Under the pieces are notes generated by a model that saw only the letters and a list, made by a program, of their open reading frames with translations, was not told the DNA's origin and did no database searches. From an uncultured Bacteroidales bacterium (GTDB lineage: Bacteria; Bacteroidota; Bacteroidia; Bacteroidales; P3), in contig ONLW01000011.1 in the NCBI GenBank assembly GCA_900318835.1, forward strand, positions 1-64,000: DNA of 64,000 bases, read 5' to 3'. Shown here piece by piece: positions 55,250 through 62,075 of this stretch. Each line of letters starts with the position of its first letter. Position 1 is the first letter of the stretch. The position numbers and the translations under genes were made by a program.

Positions 55250-55460
55250 GACCTCTTCGTGAAGAGGGGAGAGGCGCCTTCCGAGGAAAAAGCCGACAGG
55301 CCCCGCTCCATCGAACACGACTTGCGTCACCCCAACCGAGGCAAAGTGCACCGCCTCATTGAGGTGTTTTGGCAGAAGTTGGAAGACGGCGTGAGAAGCT
55401 GTCCAGGCTATACCATCCCGAGACCAAGACGCTCACAGTTTGTCACCGCAAGCTGACGGT
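55250..55460 (+). pseudogene. degraded segment with a short alaX-like stretch
   Basis: The DNA at 55253-55290 reads LFVKRGEAPSEE in one frame, resembling FVKRGEVPPEV inside alaX (54522-54554). The downstream sequence has only a short frame (to 55456) of unknown kind and no start signal. It may be a decayed alaX fragment or unrelated non-coding DNA. Confidence 0.35.
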
Positions 55461-55476
55461 GGTTGTTTTATTTCCA

Positions 55477-56022
55477 TTACCAAACTACGGTATCGGGAAT
55501 CCATGGCAAAGCAAAAACATTGCTGTCAAATGCAGCGAAATATTTGTCTGGATGTTGTAAGTGTTCAGCAGCACCAATATTGCTATAAAAATCAATGCTG
55601 TCTCTGTATGTGGTTAAATGCATCTTGTGCAAGTCGATTGTAAACCAACGTTCAGGTTGGGAACTTTCTGGAAAACAATGATTAGCCCCTTGGCATTCGG
55701 AAAGGTTGTGACAATAAATCATATTGCTGTCGCAATATACAAGGTCAACTAACGTGTATTGTCCCAGAATATTATCCTGCTTGCATTGACCAACATTGAT
55801 TGACCATCCAAAGCAATCAGTTTTTTCCATTTCGAATGGATAAATCAATGGGAATCTGGGGCAATCTACAGATACATTGCGAGTATAGAAAGTGCGTCGT
55901 GGTTTTTCGTTCCAAGTGAGCCAATACAAGGCTTTCTTTGTCTTGTCAGGATTGCATGAGGTCAGCATTGGAATGATGCTCAACGCCACCATCGCCGCGC
56001 ATAGCATCAGTATCTTCTTCAT
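55477..56022 (-). CDS. lipoprotein of unknown function
   Basis: From the ATG at 56022 the protein has 181 residues, beginning with a lipoprotein signal (MKKILMLCAAMVALSIIPMLTSC, Cys at residue 23). The mature part has several further cysteines and aromatic residues and no known motif. It is convergent with the unit ending at 55246 and lies 32 bp downstream of the HU-family gene. Confidence 0.65.
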   Translation of the reverse strand: MKKILMLCAAMVALSIIPMLTSCNPDKTKKALYWLTWNEKPRRTFYTRNVSVDCPRFPLIYPFEMEKTDCFGWSINVGQCKQDNILGQYTLVDLVYCDSNMIYCHNLSECQGANHCFPESSQPERWFTIDLHKMHLTTYRDSIDFYSNIGAAEHLQHPDKYFAAFDSNVFALPWIPDTVVW

Positions 56023-56054
56023 TGTCTCAATGTGTTTTTGTTCATCAATCGGTT

Positions 56055-56537
56055 TCATTCCTCCACCCGCACCTTCTGCGGCTGCTTGTCGCGGGCGAAG
56101 AGGCGGCTGAACTTGATGCCCACCGTGGCGCCGAGCGTCCAGCTGAGGCGGTCGGCCGTCAGGTCGCCCTCCTCGGCCACCGTGCGGACCTTCTTGCGGG
56201 GGTCCTTGGCGTGGGCCTCGGTGGTCTCGCGCAGGATGTCGGCGTCGCTCACCGAGCCGCTGACTTTGTGGTAGATAGTCACCATCTTGTTGCCCTGCGA
56301 GTCGGCCAGCGACACGCGGTTGCTCTCCAGCACCTCCTCGGCCACCACCTCGGCCACCGCCGCGATGACGGCCTGCACCTCATAGCGCTTGAAGCCGGTG
56401 CGGGCCTCGACGCGCCGCGCCACGTCCTCGTTCGTCAGCTCGCCGGCGTACACCGCCTCGGCGTAGAAGCTGTGGCAGCGCCCGGCCATGTTCTCGGTCG
56501 GCACGAACTCGCGGCTCCTCCATTTTGTCTTTGCCAT
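56055..56537 (-). CDS. HU-family DNA-binding protein (Bacteroidetes histone-like type)
   Basis: The 160-residue protein fits the HU-like family common in Bacteroidales (about 150 residues, with an HU fold and a basic tail). Recognisable parts are YAGELTNEDVARRVEARTGFKRYEVQAVIAAVAEVV and the strand region VTIYHKVSGSV. It should bind DNA without strict sequence specificity. A five-copy 23-bp palindrome array lies in its upstream region, so it may control itself or be controlled through that array. Confidence 0.85.
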   Translation of the reverse strand: MAKTKWRSREFVPTENMAGRCHSFYAEAVYAGELTNEDVARRVEARTGFKRYEVQAVIAAVAEVVAEEVLESNRVSLADSQGNKMVTIYHKVSGSVSDADILRETTEAHAKDPRKKVRTVAEEGDLTADRLSWTLGATVGIKFSRLFARDKQPQKVRVEE

Positions 56538-56580
56538 AACTGTTTCTGTTTCGTTTTACCCTATGTTCTTGTTCCGGGAT

Positions 56581-56683
56581 AGTATACTATCTGTATCAAA
56601 CTTAGTATACTATCTTTGTTACACTTAGTATACTATCTTTATTAGACTTAGTATACTATCTTTGAGTGACTTAGTATACCATC
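56581..56683. repeat. five 23-bp iterons with AGTATACT palindrome
   Basis: AGTATACTATC cores start at 56581, 56604, 56627, 56650 and 56673, an exact 23-bp period; the last has one change (ATACC). Between the cores is a partly conserved CTTTG..ACTT. The array lies between the HU-gene ATG (56537) and its -7 box (56703-56710), so it would be in the transcribed leader. The rest of the 250-bp gap shows nothing else. Confidence 0.9.
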
Positions 56684-56702
56684 TCTGATACAAATCCCGC
56701 TG

Positions 56703-56710
56703 CAAAGATA
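56703..56710 (-). promoter_or_regulatory. HU-gene promoter -7 box
   Basis: The minus strand reads TATCTTTG followed by CA, 165 bp upstream of the HU-gene ATG and just beyond the iteron array. Confidence 0.6.
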
Positions 56711-56789
56711 CAACAAATCCCCGACATGGCAAAAAAAATAATGGGTGATGCGGACGAGACGTCCGCGCTCCCAGAGTCTACAGGAAATA

Positions 56790-59066
56790 TCATCTTACCA
56801 TGCCGTTGTCGTATCCGCCGTTCTGAAGGGTTTTCTCTCCTTTGCGGTATTGCTTGCCGAAGTCCATTTGCCAGGTGAGGCCGAGAACGAGCATGTTGCC
56901 GTTGTTGGCAGTCCAGTTGGTGTGGCGGTAGGGATGCACGGTGCTGAGGCCAAGGCTCTCATAGCGGTAGCCGTCGGGATTGAAGGGGCAGTGCCACATG
57001 AGTATTGCGGTGAGGCTTTCCCAGCGGTACTGCACATAGAGGCTCTGTGCCATCTCGCTCATGGAATAATCTTCGCCATAGAGTTGCCACTCCGGCAGGA
57101 GCGTGAAGCTGGCGCCCACCACAAGGCTCTTCCAATAATACTGGGCGTTGAGGGTGGCGGTGAAGTTGTTTCGGGTGTGCGAGAAGTTCTCGCCCTCGGT
57201 AGTGTAGTGGCCGTAGTCCCAGAAGAGCGTGAGGTTGAGGCACTGCCATAGCCCTTGTACTCCCATCTTTGCATTGGCGAAGAGGACTTGCCACCGGTCG
57301 GCGTTCTGTAGGGTACGGATAAACAGGTCTCGCGATGGATCGTATGTGTAGGTCTGCACCATGGGATGGAACCAACGCCCATAGCCAACAGAGGCGTTGA
57401 TGTACCAGCCTTCGGAATGCGACCATCGTAGTCTCAATCGATTGACCCAGTATTCACTTGGTTTTAGGTTGGGGTTTCCCTGCTGTCCTTCCACGTCGTC
57501 GGTCTGCTGAAAGACTGGCGAGAGTGCGGAGAGCGATGGCAAGGTGGGCGTGAATTGAGAGGAGGCGGTGAGCGACCACTGCTGGTCGATGCGCCATTGC
57601 AGGCGGGCGGTGCTGAGGTTGCGGAGATAAAGCTGGCTGTTCACGCCGTCGGTGACGTTGAACAGCTTGACTCCCGTACCGACGGAGTAGCTCACCTTGC
57701 TGCCGATGGCTCCCTGCACCTCGGCATACAGGTAGGCGTTGTCCTTGGTCATGCTGGTGGTGGTGCCGTAGAGCGTGTACTCGTTCTCGGCGAAGTTGTG
57801 CTGGTATTGGAGGCCGGTGCGCAGTTCCACCTTGGCGAATTGCTTGCTGTAGACCCCCTCGCCGCTGAGGGCGTAGCCGTGACCGAGGACGGTGGTGGCG
57901 TAGGTACCGCTGGTGTAGGTGAGTGTGTTGTCGTAGCGGTCGGTGGCGTACTCGCCCACCACATTCAGCTCCACCTTCTGGCCGTGCGGCATGCTGTGGA
58001 TGTAGAAGAGGTCGAGCTTCGGCAGGTTGTCTTTCTGGTAGCTGTGCTGCTGCATGGTCTGGTTGGTGGTAGTGCCGCGGTCGGTTTCGGTCATCGTGCC
58101 GTTAGCATCGAGCGTCTTGGAGAAGAAGTCGTCCTGTACGGAAGCAACGAACATCGTGCTGTCGTCGTGCTGGTAGGTGTACTCGGCATTGAGTGTGTGG
58201 GTGATGTACCAGAACGGCATGTTGGTGCGTTGGGAGCGTGTGACGGTGCGGGTCGCGTCGAGGTAGCTGTCCTCCAGTTCGTAGGGGACATTGTCGTAGT
58301 TGCGGTAGCCGAGGGTATACTCCAAAGCGAACTCGCTTTTGCCCTTGTGGTAGGAGCCGAGCAGGTAGCCGTCGGCAAAGCCTGTGGAGAAAGCAGTATT
58401 CCCTTGCGCCACGATGCTGCCGCCGTCCTCGCGTTCCTTCAATATGATATTGATGATGCCGGAAGCGCCACGGTCGAGGTAGCGGGTGCCGGGGTTGTTG
58501 CTGTATTCCACACGCTTCACTTGATCCGCCCGCAGGTTGGCCAGCCGTGCCACGGGAACTTCCTTGCCGTTGATTTGGAGGATGACCATGCCGCCGTCGA
58601 CGGTGATGGATTGTAGCGCCACGTCAACCTTCAGGCCAGGCAGTCCGAGCATGTCGAGCAATACAAGTGTACGTCCTGCGGCCTCGACCTCCTCTTGTTT
58701 AGGCAACACAACGAAGCGGTCAACCTCCTCTGTGGTGCGGCTGGCGGTGACGGTGACGGCTTCAATCTGCTTGGCACTCATCGTCAATGTGCCGAGGTCG
58801 CCCGTCTGGCAGCGGACGCTGAGCTTTTCGTATCCCACATATGATGCCACAAGGTTGTAGGTTCCGTCGCTGCACTCAATAGAGAACGCGCCGTCCTCGC
58901 CCGTAGTGGTGCCTCGGATGAGGCTATCCGTCGTGATTGTTTTCAACACCACATTGGCGAAAGCAACGGGTTGCCCGCTGTCGTCAGCTAAGCGGCCGGT
59001 GATGTTCTGCGCTGATAGGCTCAAGCCCATGAGGGCGAGCGCGAGGGTGAAAAGGATTCGTTTCAT
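56790..59066 (-). CDS. TonB-dependent-receptor-like outer membrane protein
   Basis: The 758-residue protein has a signal peptide (MKRILFTLALALMGLSLSAQ), a carboxypeptidase-regulatory-like beta domain (about 22-100, NITGRLADDSGQPVAFANVVL), a plug-like region with VEYSNNPGTRYLDRGASGIINIILK (about 192-215) and a long C-terminal outer-membrane barrel. It lies downstream of the anti-sigma and sigma genes on the same strand and carries the same promoter motif as the sigma gene (59095-59129). It probably imports or senses a ligand; the ligand is unknown. Confidence 0.88.
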   Translation of the reverse strand: MKRILFTLALALMGLSLSAQNITGRLADDSGQPVAFANVVLKTITTDSLIRGTTTGEDGAFSIECSDGTYNLVASYVGYEKLSVRCQTGDLGTLTMSAKQIEAVTVTASRTTEEVDRFVVLPKQEEVEAAGRTLVLLDMLGLPGLKVDVALQSITVDGGMVILQINGKEVPVARLANLRADQVKRVEYSNNPGTRYLDRGASGIINIILKEREDGGSIVAQGNTAFSTGFADGYLLGSYHKGKSEFALEYTLGYRNYDNVPYELEDSYLDATRTVTRSQRTNMPFWYITHTLNAEYTYQHDDSTMFVASVQDDFFSKTLDANGTMTETDRGTTTNQTMQQHSYQKDNLPKLDLFYIHSMPHGQKVELNVVGEYATDRYDNTLTYTSGTYATTVLGHGYALSGEGVYSKQFAKVELRTGLQYQHNFAENEYTLYGTTTSMTKDNAYLYAEVQGAIGSKVSYSVGTGVKLFNVTDGVNSQLYLRNLSTARLQWRIDQQWSLTASSQFTPTLPSLSALSPVFQQTDDVEGQQGNPNLKPSEYWVNRLRLRWSHSEGWYINASVGYGRWFHPMVQTYTYDPSRDLFIRTLQNADRWQVLFANAKMGVQGLWQCLNLTLFWDYGHYTTEGENFSHTRNNFTATLNAQYYWKSLVVGASFTLLPEWQLYGEDYSMSEMAQSLYVQYRWESLTAILMWHCPFNPDGYRYESLGLSTVHPYRHTNWTANNGNMLVLGLTWQMDFGKQYRKGEKTLQNGGYDNGMVR

Positions 59067-59094
59067 GTCGGTAGCGTTTTGGGGGTCCTTACGC

Positions 59095-59129
59095 CAATAT
59101 AATACGCAAAATCGGAGCCGAATCTTACA
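59095..59129 (-). promoter_or_regulatory. putative ECF sigma promoter of the receptor gene
   Basis: On the minus strand TGTAAGAT (59129-59122) is followed after exactly 15 bp by CGTATTATATTG (59106-59095). The same two blocks with the same spacing lie upstream of the sigma factor gene. Confidence 0.7.
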
Positions 59130-59183
59130 GGGGGAATGTTTTTTTTGAAAATCTCATCGGGATTTTTGAAAACATACCATGGT

Positions 59184-59690
59184 CTAATCGCGTTTAGACC
59201 TTGGTTTATTTCCGCGCACACCATGGTGTGCGTCCGTTTTGTCTACACCATTGTTGCCAATCCCGACGCCCTTGCCGTTGATCTTCACTCCACTGGCGCC
59301 AATCACGATGCTGACGGACTCTTCGTCGTCGCCACCGGTGATGCGAACACCGTTTTCGTCGATGTCGATGCTGCCCCAATCCCCTTCATTATTGCCGCCG
59401 ATGTGGATACCGCCGGGTTCCTCTGTAGCCTCATCCTTTGACGGTGAGGAAATCACTGTGTCGTGGATAATTACGGGTGCCTGAGCTGTGTCGTTGACGT
59501 AAACATACTTCACCGTCTCGCGGCGCCAGGGGAAGAAGACTTGCACCACCACGGCGGCGGCCACGGCCAGCACGCCCAGCCCCACGTGCAGCCAGCGGCG
59601 ACGGCGGCGTTGCTCGCGCTCGCGGCGGTCCATCCACTCGCCTAGCCCCTCGGTCATCATCCGCAGCTGTTCTTTATAGTCCTGTTCCAT
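59184..59690 (-). CDS. membrane protein in the position of an anti-sigma factor
   Basis: The 168-residue protein has a short cytoplasmic N-terminal part rich in Arg, one transmembrane helix (about 33-51) and an extracytoplasmic tail. It overlaps the sigma gene by 17 bp on the same strand, which is the usual position of an anti-sigma factor. The tail contains glycine-rich repeats such as GGIHIGGNNEG and ITGGDDEES. No classical zinc anti-sigma motif is seen, so the role rests on context. Confidence 0.7.
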   Translation of the reverse strand: MEQDYKEQLRMMTEGLGEWMDRREREQRRRRRWLHVGLGVLAVAAAVVVQVFFPWRRETVKYVYVNDTAQAPVIIHDTVISSPSKDEATEEPGGIHIGGNNEGDWGSIDIDENGVRITGGDDEESVSIVIGASGVKINGKGVGIGNNGVDKTDAHHGVRGNKPRSKRD

Positions 59691-60177
59691 AACGCTTCCG
59701 CAATTTGGTTATTATTCTGTTGATGCGCACATAGACAGCGTTGCGCTCTATCTTGAACTCGTCAGCAATCTCCTGCGCGTCGTAGCCATCGAGGCGCATC
59801 CGCATCATTTTTTGCTCGTCATCGGTGAGTGCCGTCATCAGATCGTCGATGCTCTCGGCGTAGTCGATATAGGTGTCAGGCAGCGTATTGATGAGCGCCG
59901 GTGTGAGTCTTTCCGGATCAGGCCCCGCGCGGCGGTAGAGGTCGACGAGCACCGACCGTGAGATGCGCTTCACCCATGCCCGCTGCTCCCACTCCGTAAC
60001 TTCGGTCTTCAGTTCGTCGAACTTCAGCCACAGCGCAATCCACACCTCCTGCACCATATTCTCGCACCGTGCGCGGTCGCCCTTGGCATAGCGCCAGCAC
60101 ACGCGCCACACCGCCTCGCGGTGTCGCTGCATAAAGGCATTGTATGCCTCGTGCCGTGGTGATCTAAATTCTGCCAT
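59674..60177 (-). CDS. RNA polymerase sigma factor, ECF type
   Basis: The 167-residue protein has sigma region 2 (about 16-80, WRYAKGDRARCENMVQEVWIALW) and region 4 (about 110-162, DEQKMMRMRLDGYDAQEIADEFKIERNAVYVRINRIITKLR). The -10 element of its own putative promoter lies only a few bases before the ATG at 60177, so the start may be the Met at residue 16 (60132). It is followed by the overlapping anti-sigma-like gene and then the receptor gene. Confidence 0.9.
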   Translation of the reverse strand: MAEFRSPRHEAYNAFMQRHREAVWRVCWRYAKGDRARCENMVQEVWIALWLKFDELKTEVTEWEQRAWVKRISRSVLVDLYRRAGPDPERLTPALINTLPDTYIDYAESIDDLMTALTDDEQKMMRMRLDGYDAQEIADEFKIERNAVYVRINRIITKLRKRYGTGL

Positions 60178-60181
60178 TCAT

Positions 60182-60216
60182 CAATATAATACGCAAAAAC
60201 GAGGGCAAATCTTACA
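60182..60216 (-). promoter_or_regulatory. putative autoregulated ECF promoter
   Basis: On the minus strand TGTAAGAT (60216-60209), a 15-bp spacer and CGTATTATATTG (60193-60182) match the motif upstream of the receptor gene. The spacer ends TTTTG in both. Confidence 0.72.
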
Positions 60217-60279
60217 TGGAGTACAAATTTTTTTCAAAAAACATTATAAGTAACGCACATTTCCATTTTTTTATTGTGA

Positions 60280-60323
60280 AAAAAGAAGAGAGAATCCTCA
60301 ATCGAGTACTCTCTCTCTTTTTT
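60280..60323 (-). terminator. groEL terminator
   Basis: On the minus strand AAAAAAGAGAGAG faces CTCTCTTCTTTTTT with a central loop of about 18 nt. The terminator is intact although the gene before it is broken. Confidence 0.75.
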
Positions 60324-60738
60324 AGACATTACTGTCGGCTTAGTACATTCCACCCATGCCGGGGTTGCCGGCGGGCATCGGGGGTTCGGGTTCTTTGATG
60401 TCGCAGAGGACGCACTCGGTGGTGAGGAGCATGCCGGCGATGCTGGCGGCGTTCTCCAGGGCCACACGGGTCACCTTGGCGGGGTCGATGACGCCGCTCT
60501 GGAACAGGTTCTCGTACTTCTCGGCGCGGGCGTTGTAGCCGTAGTCACCCTTGCCGTTCTTCACCTCGTTGACGACGACGCTGCCTTCCAGGCCGGCGTT
60601 GGCGACAATCATGCGCAGAGGCTCCTCGACGGCGCGACGGATGATCTCGATACCGAGCTTCTCGTCCTCGTTCTCGGGCTTCACGGCCTCGAGCTTCTGG
60701 GCGGCGCGGATAAGGGCGGTGCCGCCACCGGGGAAGAA

Positions 60739-60780
60739 GAAGTGCCAGTGGCACTTCGATAGCGAAGCGGTGAACCCCAA
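60739..60780 (-). repeat. hairpin insert in groEL (type B, copy 1)
   Basis: A 42-nt in-frame insert adds [14 protein letters not shown] between EEG and FFPGGG. On the plus strand GAAGTGCC-AGT-GGCACTTC forms an 8-bp stem followed by CGATAGCGAAGCGG. Copy 2 is at 61611-61642. Confidence 0.8.
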
Positions 60781-60803
60781 GCCCTCTTCGACGGCTGCGC
60801 GGG

Positions 60804-60826
60804 CGAAGCTCCACTGGAGCTTCGCT
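60804..60826. repeat. short palindromic hairpin insert in groEL
   Basis: CGAAGCTCC-ACT-GGAGCTTCG forms a near-perfect hairpin placed between the DALHA and RAAV codons of groEL. Its stem and 3-nt loop follow the same plan as the type B inserts. Confidence 0.75.
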
Positions 60827-60839
60827 CATGCAGGGCGTC

Positions 60840-60872
60840 TCGTGCTATGGCTGCCGACCGTAGTGGAGGCAA
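60840..60872 (+). repeat. 33-nt insert in groEL
   Basis: It replaces the codons expected between EMKEKKDR and DALHA. Read on the plus strand it contains TGCTATGGCTGCCGACCGTA, similar to the minus strand of the insert at 61542-61578, so the two look like inverted relatives. Confidence 0.6.
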
Positions 60873-60979
60873 GCGGTCTTTCTTCTCCTTCATCTCGACC
60901 TCAGAGGCAGCGCCGACATAGATGACGGCTACGCCGCCGGCCAGCTTGGCCAGACGTTCCTGGAGCTTCTCGCGGCGTT

Positions 60980-61024
60980 GCTCACTGCATCAAATATTAT
61001 TCAGCGGTGTTCGCAGGCACACCA
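60980..61024 (-). repeat. ~44-nt groEL insert, copy 3
   Basis: On the minus strand it reads TGGTGTGCCTGCGAACACCG then an AT-rich middle and GATGCAGTGAGC. It interrupts groEL after TTSD and brings a TGA stop in frame. Confidence 0.85.
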
Positions 61025-61096
61025 GTCGCTGGTGGTCTTCTCGATCTGGGCTTTGATCTGACCCACGCGGGCCTTAATCATCTCGCTGTCGCCCTT

Positions 61097-61140
61097 GCTC
61101 ACTGCATTTGATTTATTAAGCGGTGTTCGCAGCCGTAGCA
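61097..61140 (-). repeat. 44-nt groEL insert, copy 2
   Basis: On the minus strand it reads TGCTACGGCTGCGAACACCG, an AT-rich middle and AATGCAGTGAGC. It stands cleanly between the codons for SG and KGDSE. Confidence 0.88.
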
Positions 61141-61167
61141 GCCGCTGACGATGGTGGTGTTGTCCTT

Positions 61168-61211
61168 GCTTACTTCATTTAGTTGATTCAGCGGTGTTCG
61201 CAGCCTTAGCA
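61168..61211 (-). repeat. 44-nt groEL insert, copy 1
   Basis: On the minus strand it reads TGCTAAGGCTGCGAACACCG, an AT-rich middle and AATGAAGTAAGC. It stands cleanly between the codons for KISID and KDNTT and brings a TAA stop as its second codon. Confidence 0.88.
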
Positions 61212-61541
61212 GTCGATGCTGATCTTCTCGCTCTGGCCGAGCATGCTGAGGTCGGCGTCCTCAAGCTTGTAGCCCTTCTCCTCGCTGATGACGGTGCCAC
61301 CGGTGAGGATGGCGATGTCCTCGAGCATCTCCTTGCGACGGTCGCCGAAGCCAGGGGCCTTGACGGCGGCAATCTTCAGGCTGCCGCGCAGGCGGTTGAC
61401 CACGAGGGTGTCGAGGGCTTCGCTCTCGACATCTTCAGCGATGATGAGGAGCGGACGGCCGGTGTTGACCACTTTCTCGAGCACGGGCAGCAGGTCCTTC
61501 ATGGTGCTGATTTTCTTGTCGTAGATGGGGATATAGGGGTT

Positions 61542-61578
61542 TGCACCACGTTGGTCGCAGGCCATAGCAGTCGTAGGC
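61542..61578 (-). repeat. 37-nt groEL insert
   Basis: On the minus strand it contains GACTGCTATGGCCTGCGACC. It lies between KMEC and [10 protein letters not shown], replaces about three expected codons and shifts the frame. The TGCTA.GGC.TGCGA part is shared with the 44-nt inserts. Confidence 0.7.
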
Positions 61579-61610
61579 ACACTCCATCTTCTCGGTGTCG
61601 GTGACGTGAA

Positions 61611-61642
61611 GAAAGTCCGGTGGACTTTCGATAGCGAAGCGG
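61611..61642 (-). repeat. hairpin insert in groEL (type B, copy 2)
   Basis: On the plus strand GAAAGTCC-GGT-GGACTTTC is followed by CGATAGCGAAGCGG, which is identical in copy 1. The stem sequences differ between the copies but remain fully paired. It lies where the N-terminal half of groEL is missing. Confidence 0.8.
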
Positions 61643-61744
61643 AGAAAAAGGGCTGATGCCAAAAAAGATCCTTCTTCGATCCTTCGGTGACCCTTCGATG
61701 ATGTCTCGGTGAAAAAAACATTTTGCCATGTCAAATAATTGTCG

Positions 61745-61752
61745 TATTTTTG
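61745..61752 (+). promoter_or_regulatory. promoter -7 box of mntA-hepT
   Basis: TATTTTTG followed by CAAATT fits TAnnTTTG and lies 20 bp upstream of the mntA ATG. Confidence 0.65.
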
Positions 61753-61772
61753 CAAATTGAAAATCAGAAAAA

Positions 61773-62075
61773 ATGACAGGAAACGTCACAAATATCACCA
61801 AAAAGATAAGCGGCTATCTCGCCACACAGCCGGTGCAACGTGCTTGGCTGTTCGGCTCTTTTGCCCGTGGCGAACAGCGCGAGGACAGCGATATCGACAT
61901 CTTGGTTGCATTCGACCCGACTGTCGGGCTGTTCAAATATGCTGCCATTTATACCGATTTGAAAGAACTGCTCGGCCGCGAAGTGGACCTGGTGCAGGAA
62001 GGGGCATTGAAACCCTATGCTGCCGCCACTGCCGACCGAGACAAAATATTGATTTATGAGAGACCCACGGCGTGA
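61773..62075 (+). CDS. mntA: MntA-type antitoxin nucleotidyltransferase
   Basis: The 100-residue protein has the minimal nucleotidyltransferase motif GSFARGEQREDSDIDILV, an exact GS-x10-DxD (about residues 28-41), and a third acidic residue in REVDLVQE. In MntA-HepT systems the MNT protein transfers AMP to a tyrosine of the HEPN toxin and so neutralises it. The gene overlaps hepT by 20 bp, as usual for such pairs. It is divergent from the groEL remnant. Confidence 0.92.
   Translation: MTGNVTNITKKISGYLATQPVQRAWLFGSFARGEQREDSDIDILVAFDPTVGLFKYAAIYTDLKELLGREVDLVQEGALKPYAAATADRDKILIYERPTA

Larger units (their letters stand above)
60340..61729 (-). pseudogene. groEL: groEL remnant with multiple short inserts
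   Basis: The minus strand encodes chaperonin GroEL segments in order: [21 protein letters not shown] to [46 protein letters not shown] to [20 protein letters not shown] and [14 protein letters not shown] through the C-terminal GMGGMY. About 200 N-terminal residues are missing; a possible start MAK stands at 61729. Between the segments are inserts of 23-45 nt (60739-60780, 60804-60826, 60840-60872, 60980-61024, 61097-61140, 61168-61211, 61542-61578) that add stops and frameshifts. Outside the inserts no stop or frameshift is seen. No groES is adjacent. Confidence 0.88.

Noticed and set aside
55259-55456. 65-codon frame as a real gene
   Set aside because: It has no recognisable domain or start signal and lies in a degraded-looking segment with only a short alaX-like stretch.
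56581-56683. CRISPR array
   Set aside because: The repeat is short, the period is only 23 bp with partly conserved spacers, and no cas gene is present.
60980-61211. integron attC sites
   Set aside because: The 44-nt inserts lack the RYYYAAC/GTTRRRY core sites and carry no cassettes.
60340-61729. intein or intron in groEL
   Set aside because: The inserts are 23-45 nt, far too small for an intein or group I/II intron, and several shift the frame.
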